Assembly: GCA_045613765.1 (NCBI GenBank)
Contig: JAZLBO010000014.1
Coordinates: 9,583-73,582 of the forward strand
Source: RGIG4097 sp045613765
GTDB taxonomy: Bacteria > Bacillota > Clostridia > Christensenellales > CAG-917
DNA: 64,000 nucleotides
Direction: 5' to 3'
In this document: positions 53,609-61,677 of the stretch, one piece after another
Numbering within the stretch: position 1 is the stretch's first letter
How the letters are laid out: each line of letters begins with the position of its first letter
The notes under the pieces: generated by a model
Database searches by the model: none
What the model was told of the DNA's origin: nothing
Seen by the model: the letters and a program-made list of their open reading frames with translations, nothing else
Program-made: the position numbers and the translations under genes

Positions 53609-54049
53609 ATGGCCAATAACAAAACATACATGGCTAAACCCGGCGAAGTTGAAAGCAAGTGGTACATCGTTGACGCATCAGGCATGGTACTTGGTCGTCT
53701 TGCATCACAAGTTGCATCAATCCTCAAAGGCAAAAACAAGCCCGAATACACACCCCACGTTGACTGTGGCGATCACGTCATCATCATCAATTGCGAAAAC
53801 GTTGTCTTGACAGGCAAGAAACTCGAAGACAAATATTATCGTTATCACACAGGTTACATTGGAGGACTTAAGGAAATCCAATACAAGAAGCTCATGAGCG
53901 AAAAACCTGAATTTGCTGTTTACAAGGCAGTCAAAGGCATGCTTCCCAAGAACACACTCGGCGCAGCAATGCTCAAGAAACTCCGTGTCTATACAGGCAG
54001 TGAACACAATCATCAAGCACAATGCCCTACAGTGCTTGAACTCAAGTAA
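53609..54049 (+). CDS. rplM: 50S ribosomal protein L13
   Basis: The 146-residue protein has the L13 core WYIVDASGMVLGRLASQVAS, the VDCGDHVIIINC and HTGYIGGLKE segments, and the C-terminal YTGSEHNHQAQCP. CGGAGG precedes the ATG. It lies 11 bases before rpsI, the standard bacterial pair. Confidence 0.98.
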   Translation: MANNKTYMAKPGEVESKWYIVDASGMVLGRLASQVASILKGKNKPEYTPHVDCGDHVIIINCENVVLTGKKLEDKYYRYHTGYIGGLKEIQYKKLMSEKPEFAVYKAVKGMLPKNTLGAAMLKKLRVYTGSEHNHQAQCPTVLELK

Positions 54050-54060
54050 TGAGGTGAACT

Positions 54061-54477
54061 ATGGCAACTAAGAAAGCATCAGCAAAGAAAGTTCAATATC
54101 TTGGCACAGGCAGACGTAAGAAGGCAATCGCAAGAGTGCGTCTTATCCCCGGCGAAGGCAATATCACAATCAACAAGAGAACATTTGAAGATTACTTCCC
54201 CGTTGACACAATGAGAATGATCGTTGAACAACCCCTTGTTCTCACAGCAACAAAAGACAAATTTGACGTCATCGTAAACGTTTACGGTGGTGGCATGACA
54301 GGTCAAGCAGGCGCAATCCGTCACGGTATCGCAAGAGCACTCTGTGTTGCAGATACAGAAGCATACAGAAGCGCACTCAAGAAAGCAGGTTACCTCACAC
54401 GTGATCCTCGTGCAAAAGAACGTAAGAAATACGGTCTCCACAAAGCACGTAAAGCACCTCAATTCTCAAAACGTTAA
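54061..54477 (+). CDS. rpsI: 30S ribosomal protein S9
   Basis: The 138-residue product has the family pattern YLGTGRRKKAIARVRL, GGGMTGQAGAIRHGIARAL and the C-terminal GLHKARKAPQFSKR whose tail reaches the P-site tRNA. An N-terminal Lys/Ala-rich extension of about 12 residues is present. It ends the two-gene operon. Confidence 0.98.
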   Translation: MATKKASAKKVQYLGTGRRKKAIARVRLIPGEGNITINKRTFEDYFPVDTMRMIVEQPLVLTATKDKFDVIVNVYGGGMTGQAGAIRHGIARALCVADTEAYRSALKKAGYLTRDPRAKERKKYGLHKARKAPQFSKR

Positions 54478-54496
54478 CCGTTTTACAATTTTGGTC

Positions 54497-54527
54497 AAAA
54501 ACTCCAACTTCGGTTGGAGTTTTTTTG
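54497..54527 (+). terminator. rplM-rpsI terminator
   Basis: ACTCCAAC (54501-54508) and GTTGGAGT (54513-54520) enclose a TTCG tetraloop and run into seven T residues. Confidence 0.92.
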
Positions 54528-55368
54528 TTGCCTAATGACGAAAGGGCAGTGGTTATGATCGTCAGTGATTGTCAGTGGTTATGATGGGCAGTGATTTGAG
54601 AAATATGTGCCCAACAAAATTACCCACTACAAGAAAATGCACCACATCAACAATCAAGCGCCCCTATATTATATAGAAACGCGCATATATGTGTATGCAC
54701 TCGCGCGCGTAGGCGTATGTGTGCATGAATTAATGATTGTGAAAGGGAAAAGAGGGTGGTGTTGAGGCAGAAAAGGATCTTTGTGGTGGTTGATTTTTGG
54801 CAAAAGTTTTGGACAAAGCAGGGTTGAACGCCGAGAATTTTATATGAAAAACGTAAAATTTTTGATCAAAAAAACAAAAATTTGAAAAAATTTCAAAAAA
54901 AATTTTTAGACATAACCAAAAAAGTGTAAAAAGTTTTTATAGAAAAAACATCACAAAAATGGCAATCAAAATAGGGTGCGAATACGATTTTTGTAAGGTT
55001 TTTTGCAGGTTTTTGCCGTAAAAAATGAGATAAAAGAACCTCAAAAAAGCAAAAAAATCAATGTAGCGCGCTAAAGCGATTGGTATAAAAAATACATTTT
55101 TTGATGAATAAACGGGCAATTTTGTGTATGTTACGGGCAATATACACCCATATATTCGTATCTTTTGTGAATATACGCATATTTATGCAGTTATGCACTC
55201 TACCAAATTAAAGTAATAAATCAAAAATTGGCATCAAAATGGCAAAAACAGGCATATTATGGCATTATTAATAGTAGGAACGCACGTACGCGTGGTAAAG
55301 TTGGCAGAAAAAATGTATTAATTATGCAAGAAAAATCAATAAAATTTTATTTTTTTGAAAAAAAACAT
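54528..55368. other. Long gene-free AT-rich region with alternating purine-pyrimidine runs
   Basis: No gene is visible in about 840 bases. It holds a 26-bp imperfect tandem repeat (54547-54598, units starting CAGTGGTTATGAT), alternating purine-pyrimidine stretches at 54679-54700, 54702-54711 and 54713-54727, phased A-runs around 54840-54950 and a further ACGTACGCGT near 55283-55293. Confidence 0.65.
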
Positions 55369-55397
55369 TTGCCATATCGCCAGATCGGGTGTACAAT
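55369..55397 (+). promoter_or_regulatory. Promoter of the oligopeptide importer operon
   Basis: TTGCCA (55369-55374) and TACAAT (55392-55397) with a 17-base spacer; the leader to the oppA ATG is about 95 bases. Confidence 0.65.
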
Positions 55398-55500
55398 GTA
55401 AATAATCTTCAAGAAAAGGGGTATTATATACCCTTTTACAGAAGTGCTAAATTTGATCCAAAAACCAAAAACAATTTTTTATATAATGGAGGTAACAACA

Positions 55501-58200
55501 ATGAAACAAAGAAGATTCATCGCTTTGTTGGCAATGGTCCTTGTTCTCGTTATGTGTGTCACAGCACTCGTTGCATGTAACAAGTGTGATGGCAACCACA
55601 TCGACGCAGATGCAGACGGCAAGTGCGACAATTGTGGAGCAGATGTGACAGTCGATCCTGCACCTCACGTCCACTCATATTCAAGTGATTGCGATTCAGC
55701 CTGCAACACTTGTAAAGAAACAAGAACAGTTTCAGTGGCATGCGTTGACGCAGATGTCAATTATCTTTGCGATAAATGTGGTACATTTGTTTTGACAAAT
55801 GATCCCAATGCCACATACACATTCAATGACTATTTGGAAGCAGGTCCCACAAACTGGAACCCTCACGCATGGGAAACAAATGCAGATAACCAAATCGCTG
55901 GTTATGGTGCAGAAATGGGCCTTGTTGACGTTTCAATCGCAGAAGATGGCATCAACTACACATGGGTTTACGAAATGGCAACAAGCATCGTTGACGTCAC
56001 AGCAGAATATGCACAAGATGCAGCACTCGTTGAAAAATGGGGTCTCACCGTTGGCGAAGGCGAAACGGCAGAAATCATCACTGAAAACAAAGTCTATCGT
56101 ATCAGCCTCAACGAATTGGCAACATGGGAAGATGGCACACCTATCAATGCAGATACATACATCTACTCAATGCAACAATTGCTCAATCCTAAGATGCAAA
56201 ACTACCGTGCAAACACATACTACAGTGGTTCAGCAGCATTGAAGAATGCAGGAACATACTTTGCATCAGAATCACCCATCTACGACCTCTTTGGTAATGC
56301 ACCCGAAGATTTTAATGGCGCAGTGTACATTCACCTTGACAAGGCAGACTATTCATACTTTGGCGGACGCGAATACAATTTGAATGGTGTGTTTGCAGAC
56401 TATGGCTATGGCGATGAAGCAGCACTTGCATATCTTGCACCTCTCGCAAACGCATACGGCTATATCGAAATCAATGAAGAAACAATGCCCGTCATCAAGA
56501 CTGCAATTGCAGCATTCTTGGAAGCATTTGGTGGCCCCGCAGCACTCGATGGTTGGTACGGCGAGGACAATCTCCCTGCAGACGAAGTCGTGTACCTTGT
56601 TTTCGGATACTACAACACAGGCAAATTCACAGATCCTTATGATTTTGCAAACGTTGGTATCGTAAAAGTTGACGATTACACATTTGACTACATCCTCGAA
56701 GGAACAGAAACAATGTTCTACTTCCTCTCAGGCATGACATCAAACTGGATCGTCTATGAAGAACTTTACGAAGCAGGCAAAACACAAGTTGGTGACCTTG
56801 TTTCAACAGACTACGGCACAAGCGTTGACACATATATGTCATACGGCCCTTACAGACTTGCATCATACGAAAAAGACAAGCAAATCAAGATGGTTCGTAA
56901 CGAAGAATGGTACGGCTACACAGATGGCAAGCACGTTGGTCAATTTATGCCAGATCGCATCAATCTTGAAATCATCTCAGACGCAGCAACACTTGAAAAT
57001 ATGTTCCTCTCTGGCAAGATCGATTCACTCAACTTGAACGCAACACAACTTGCAGAATATCGTAACAGCAAGTATTTGTACAAGGTAGACCAAACATACA
57101 CATTCCGTTATATCTTTGCAACAGACCTTGCAAAACTCACAGCTCTTGAAGAAAAACGTGCAAACGGCAAGAACCTCAAGATCTTGTCATACGACGATTT
57201 CAGAAAGGCACTCTCACTCGCAATCAACAGAGCAGAACTTTGTGCACAAGGCACAGGTGGTTACAAGCCTGCATACGCACTCTTCAGCAACTTGTACTAC
57301 TACGATGTTGAAAACGATCCTAACTCACAATACCGTAATACAGATATTGCAAAGCAAGTAGTCCTTGACCTCTATGGCATCAAGTATGGTCCCGGTGAAG
57401 CATACGCAACAATCGACGAAGCATACGAAGCAGTCACAGGTTTCGACCTTGCACAAGCAAAAGAACTCTTCCAAGCAGTTTGCGAACAAGCAATCGCAGA
57501 TGGCAACTACACCTTGGGCCAAGCAATTGAAATTCAATGTATGGCAAGCGCAGCAGATGCACTTACAGAAGATGACAAGGCACAAGAAAGACTCCTCAAC
57601 GAGTTCGTCGCAGCAGCAACAAAGGGCACAGACCTCGAAGGCAAGATTACATTCATCTTCAAATCAGGCGCAGCAGATCGTTACGGCGATGTTGCAAACG
57701 GTGCACAAGAAATGATCCGTGGCGCATGGGGCGGTGCAGCATTCTATCCCTTCTCAACAATCCGTTGCTACACAGAACCTGATTACATGGGTGGCCTTAC
57801 AAAAATCCACGAATCATGTGGTTGGAACCCCGCCATTGAAACACTCACTCTCACATACGACTTTGATGGTGATGGTTCAGAAGAAGAATTGACCTACACA
57901 CTCCAAAACTGGGCAAAACTCATCAACGGCACAAACGTTGGCGAACAAGTTGCATTCACAGATGCAGATACAATGATGTTCATCTTCGCAAAACTCGAAG
58001 GCGCAGTCATCGGCTCATATCAATGTATCCCCTTTGCAACAGAAACAGCATGCTTCCTCTTGTCACAAAAGGTCAGCTACTATACACAAAACTACAATAT
58101 TATGTATGGTTATGGTGGTCTCCGTCTCTTGCAATTCAACTACAGCGATGCACAATGGGCAGCATGGGTTGCATACAATGGAAACAGCCTCAACTACTAA
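55501..58200 (+). CDS. Oligopeptide ABC transporter binding lipoprotein (OppA-like)
   Basis: The 899-residue family-5 solute-binding lipoprotein (Cys26 in LVAC) is much longer than usual OppA (about 550-600). Residues of about 27-115 are Cys-rich units of the type CDGNHIDADADGKCDNCG, also found in the two lipoproteins at 5-7 kb. The core then shows TYTFNDYLEAGPTNWNPHAW, ISLNELATWEDGTPINADTY and QMVRNEEW-like KQIKMVRNEEWYG. The start at 55501 follows GGAGG. It heads the operon before oppB. The ligand is probably a peptide, but the long core could have another role. Confidence 0.88.
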   Translation: MKQRRFIALLAMVLVLVMCVTALVACNKCDGNHIDADADGKCDNCGADVTVDPAPHVHSYSSDCDSACNTCKETRTVSVACVDADVNYLCDKCGTFVLTNDPNATYTFNDYLEAGPTNWNPHAWETNADNQIAGYGAEMGLVDVSIAEDGINYTWVYEMATSIVDVTAEYAQDAALVEKWGLTVGEGETAEIITENKVYRISLNELATWEDGTPINADTYIYSMQQLLNPKMQNYRANTYYSGSAALKNAGTYFASESPIYDLFGNAPEDFNGAVYIHLDKADYSYFGGREYNLNGVFADYGYGDEAALAYLAPLANAYGYIEINEETMPVIKTAIAAFLEAFGGPAALDGWYGEDNLPADEVVYLVFGYYNTGKFTDPYDFANVGIVKVDDYTFDYILEGTETMFYFLSGMTSNWIVYEELYEAGKTQVGDLVSTDYGTSVDTYMSYGPYRLASYEKDKQIKMVRNEEWYGYTDGKHVGQFMPDRINLEIISDAATLENMFLSGKIDSLNLNATQLAEYRNSKYLYKVDQTYTFRYIFATDLAKLTALEEKRANGKNLKILSYDDFRKALSLAINRAELCAQGTGGYKPAYALFSNLYYYDVENDPNSQYRNTDIAKQVVLDLYGIKYGPGEAYATIDEAYEAVTGFDLAQAKELFQAVCEQAIADGNYTLGQAIEIQCMASAADALTEDDKAQERLLNEFVAAATKGTDLEGKITFIFKSGAADRYGDVANGAQEMIRGAWGGAAFYPFSTIRCYTEPDYMGGLTKIHESCGWNPAIETLTLTYDFDGDGSEEELTYTLQNWAKLINGTNVGEQVAFTDADTMMFIFAKLEGAVIGSYQCIPFATETACFLLSQKVSYYTQNYNIMYGYGGLRLLQFNYSDAQWAAWVAYNGNSLNY

Positions 58201-58246
58201 GAGTTAAGTCTGTACAAAGAGTTAAACACAAACACATATCATTTAT

Positions 58247-58307
58247 GGGGGCGCGCAATGCGCCCCCTAAAGTGAGACAATTTTGAAGAGTGCACCTATG
58301 GTGCACT
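58247..58307 (+). other. Two stem-loops between oppA and oppB
   Basis: GGGGGCGC (58247-58254) pairs with GCGCCCCC (58260-58267). AGTGCACC (58289-58296) pairs with GGTGCACT (58300-58307). No T-run follows, so they probably stabilise the oppA mRNA or reduce readthrough rather than end transcription fully. Confidence 0.75.
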
Positions 58308-58378
58308 TTATCCACTATTAAAGGGGTTATGTTTTACCCTTAAAAATAAGGCAAATACGACATAAAGAGGAAAAAATT

Positions 58379-59347
58379 ATGTCAACATTGAAATATATAT
58401 TAAAAAGATTCGGCTTGATGATAGTGTCATTTCTTATCATTATGGTGATTTGTTTTATCTTGATAAGAATGTTGCCCTTTAAATCAGAGGCACAAGGACA
58501 AGCCGCACTCGTTGAAGCCGCTCGTCGTGATGCGCTTGGTTACAACAAGCCAATCATGGAGCAGCTTTGGATATACGCTAAAAACGTCATCACAAAGTGG
58601 GACTGGGGTGTATCATGGAAAATTGACTATATGGCAGACGTCACAGATGTCGTAGGCGATAGACTTATCCCTTCTGTTCTTATCAATCTCTATGAAATGC
58701 TCATCGCAATTCCCATTGGTATATTCTTTGGTATCATTGCAGCACTCAAAAAAAATAAATGGCAAGATCAAGTCATTTCGACGGGCGTTATGATTCTTAT
58801 ATCAGTCCCCTCATTTGTATATGCATTTTTGATTCAATATGTATTGGGCTTTAAACTTGGTTGGTTCCCACCCGTCGCATCATCACTTGCTGATGCAGGC
58901 GGAAGTTATTTCAGCTGGACAATGACCAAGTCATTGGCTTTGCCTGTATTGTCATTGGCACTTGGTACAATTGCAGGCTATACAAGAAACGTTCGTGCAG
59001 AACTTACTGAGGCATTGACAAGTGACTATATGTTGCTTGCAAGAACAAAAGGTTTGACAAAGGGTCAAGCAATCGTTCGTCACGCACTCAAGAATGCAAT
59101 GGTTCCCATTTTGCCCGGCATCATTGGTGGATTTATTGCAGTTTTGTTGGGCTCAGTTGCAATTGAAAGAGTTTTTGCAGTGCCCGGCGTCGGCAATCTT
59201 TACGTCAAGGCAATATCTTTGAGAGACTATGACGTATTCATTTACGTCACAGCATTCTACACATTCTTGGGCCTTGCAGCAGGTATTCTCATTGACCTTT
59301 CTTATGGATTCCTTGATCCACGTGTTAGAGTCGGAGGAGGAAAGTAA
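58379..59347 (+). CDS. oppB: Oligopeptide ABC permease OppB
   Basis: The 322-residue permease has six membrane helices, the first at ILKRFGLMIVSFLIIMVICF. It carries the expected AAA/EAA-type loop LTSDYMLLARTKGLTKGQAI with LKNAMVPILPG. Its length is standard. It pairs with OppC, which begins two bases after its stop. GAGG precedes the ATG. Confidence 0.95.
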   Translation: MSTLKYILKRFGLMIVSFLIIMVICFILIRMLPFKSEAQGQAALVEAARRDALGYNKPIMEQLWIYAKNVITKWDWGVSWKIDYMADVTDVVGDRLIPSVLINLYEMLIAIPIGIFFGIIAALKKNKWQDQVISTGVMILISVPSFVYAFLIQYVLGFKLGWFPPVASSLADAGGSYFSWTMTKSLALPVLSLALGTIAGYTRNVRAELTEALTSDYMLLARTKGLTKGQAIVRHALKNAMVPILPGIIGGFIAVLLGSVAIERVFAVPGVGNLYVKAISLRDYDVFIYVTAFYTFLGLAAGILIDLSYGFLDPRVRVGGGK

Positions 59348-59349
59348 TT

Positions 59350-61674
59350 ATGAAGACAGATAGATTTGACAATAAGTATGCTTCTATTCCGGCAGACATG
59401 TTTACTCCTGTCAACAAAGACAAGGTTTTGACAGACCAAAAGTTTGACACGAAACCTGTTGGTTATTTGACAGATGCATGGCGTAGATTCAAAAAGAATA
59501 AGGGCGCAGTTGTGGCATCAATTATCATTTTGATCATGGTTTTGTTTGCAATCATCGCTCCTTTCTGCTCCAACTATGAAATGGACGAGGCAAGTGGTTA
59601 TTACAAACACGCAAGACCAAAAGTATCATTTATGGATAACACTGGCACAGGTTTGTGGGATGGAACTTACGTAAAGGATCAACCCTTCCAAGATTATATC
59701 AACTATGTGGGTATTGCCATCGGTTCAATGTATGATGGCAGTGATAGCATCTGTGATTGGAATGAAGTTGAAAGCAGTAAATACAACCCTATCAAAAAGG
59801 TCCTCAAGCAATATAAACAAACGCTGACAATGCATGGCGAACAAGTGGTTGAAGATAGATATGAATATCGCATTGACTCATACCATGAAGTTGGTTTTAT
59901 AAGAGTAGAAGGCCTTACAGAAGAAGAATACAACAATATTCTCGCTTGGGAAAAGGAAACAGGACTAAAAGTCCTTTATCCCCTTGTTGACACAACTAAT
60001 GCAAATGCATTCAACCAATCCAACTTGAACGAAGTCTATCAAGACAACTATTGGTACTGGCACGATTCAAACAATAATCCTATCGACAAAGACGGCAATA
60101 TTTTGACTCTTGAACAAATCAAAGAAAATGGTCTTGTTGCCAACTATCGTTACGGATACGTTGAAACAGAAGATGGACAATACGTCTGCGATGGCACAAA
60201 CTATTATGACATCACGGGTCTTTCAACAGAAGAAATAGTTTCAGCAGCAAGATTGGTCAGTCAATACAAGAAAGATAGCAAGGGCGAATATGCATTTAAA
60301 GACGGCGACTATGTTCTTGCATCAACACTTACAGAAGAAGAACAAGCAACCAACACTGACAGATACAAACTCAACTTTGTTGCAACCAGTGGAACAGACG
60401 GAGAATATGTATTTGACGGAGATCAATACAAAAAGGTTGCAGATCTTACAGCAGATCAACTCAAGACAGCATATCCTAGATATGCAAGCACGTTCACTTT
60501 GACAACAAACAGCAAAGACGGTAAGTATGTTTTCTACAATGGAAAATATATGGACTTCTTTGAATACCAAGCAGCATCAGGCCTTGGTATGAGCGCAAGT
60601 GCAGAGTGGAACAAGATCACTGAAAAGTACAAGGCAGATTACACGCTCTCTGCAGACGGCGACTATGTAAAGAACAGCAACGCTTACATTCTCGCATCAA
60701 CCCTTAGCGATGCACAAAAGGCATCACTCGTCAAGTATTACAACCTTGAATGGAATACAGACAGAAAGAACCCTGCACCCGGAACACACATGTACAGTAA
60801 TGGCGAATATGTGCGCATAGTTGGACTCTCTGATGAAGAAATAGTCGAACTTATGCCCAAATATAACCTTGAAATGATGATGTACAGAAGAACAGGCGCA
60901 GGTGGCAAGAACTTGACAGTCCGTGTATTGTACTACAACTACTATCAATATCTCAACGACAAAGAACCCATATTCTTGTTTGGTGCAGATGCACAAGGTT
61001 ACGATATCTTCGTAAGACTTGCTTACGGCGCAAGATTGTCATTTGTCTTGTCAATCATTGTCGTAATCCTCAACCTTGCAGTCGGTATCGTTTATGGTTC
61101 AATCCAAGGCTACTATGGTGGCAAAGTTGATATGATTATGTTGTACATCACACAAATCTTGGGTGGTGTTCCTACAATTATTCTGGTCACATTGTTCAAG
61201 ATGCACTTTGTTGATACAGGCAAGATCTCACAACTTACTGCTCTCATACTTGCGTTCGCTGCACTTGGTTGGACTGCCGATGCATCAGCAGTACGTATGC
61301 AATTCTACCGCTTCAAGCATCAAGAATACGTTCTCGCAGCACGTACGTTGGGTGCAAGTGACTTCAGACTTATCTTCAAGCACATCTTCCCCAACGCAAT
61401 AGGCACGTTGATCACCGGTTGGGCATTCGTTATCCCCGGTGTCATTGGCTCAGAAACCTTCTATTCATATCTTGGTATCATCAACTTCAACGGTACAGAT
61501 ATGACGTCAATTGGTACAATGCTCGCCAACGGGCAAACAGCAGGTATTGATAGATTCCCGCATATTGTCTTGTTCCCGGCACTGATATTAGGCTTGCTGA
61601 TGATCGCATTCAACTTGTTTGGCAACGGCTTGAGAGATGCTTTCAACCCATCACTTAGAGGATCGGAGGACTAA
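59350..61674 (+). CDS. oppC: Oligopeptide ABC permease OppC with a giant extracytoplasmic insertion
   Basis: The 774-residue permease is more than twice the usual length (about 300). After a normal N-terminus and first helix (VVASIIILIMVLFAIIAPF, about 53-72) there are about 460 extra residues before the standard FGADAQGYDIFVRLAYGAR (near 542) and the C-terminal helices with the coupling loop EYVLAARTLGASDFRLIF. Residues of about 274-515 form six repeats of 38-45 residues with DGxY and (D/N)GxY pairs. The insertion lies outside the membrane. GGAGG precedes the ATG. Confidence 0.93.
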   Translation: MKTDRFDNKYASIPADMFTPVNKDKVLTDQKFDTKPVGYLTDAWRRFKKNKGAVVASIIILIMVLFAIIAPFCSNYEMDEASGYYKHARPKVSFMDNTGTGLWDGTYVKDQPFQDYINYVGIAIGSMYDGSDSICDWNEVESSKYNPIKKVLKQYKQTLTMHGEQVVEDRYEYRIDSYHEVGFIRVEGLTEEEYNNILAWEKETGLKVLYPLVDTTNANAFNQSNLNEVYQDNYWYWHDSNNNPIDKDGNILTLEQIKENGLVANYRYGYVETEDGQYVCDGTNYYDITGLSTEEIVSAARLVSQYKKDSKGEYAFKDGDYVLASTLTEEEQATNTDRYKLNFVATSGTDGEYVFDGDQYKKVADLTADQLKTAYPRYASTFTLTTNSKDGKYVFYNGKYMDFFEYQAASGLGMSASAEWNKITEKYKADYTLSADGDYVKNSNAYILASTLSDAQKASLVKYYNLEWNTDRKNPAPGTHMYSNGEYVRIVGLSDEEIVELMPKYNLEMMMYRRTGAGGKNLTVRVLYYNYYQYLNDKEPIFLFGADAQGYDIFVRLAYGARLSFVLSIIVVILNLAVGIVYGSIQGYYGGKVDMIMLYITQILGGVPTIILVTLFKMHFVDTGKISQLTALILAFAALGWTADASAVRMQFYRFKHQEYVLAARTLGASDFRLIFKHIFPNAIGTLITGWAFVIPGVIGSETFYSYLGIINFNGTDMTSIGTMLANGQTAGIDRFPHIVLFPALILGLLMIAFNLFGNGLRDAFNPSLRGSED

Positions 61675-61677
61675 ACT

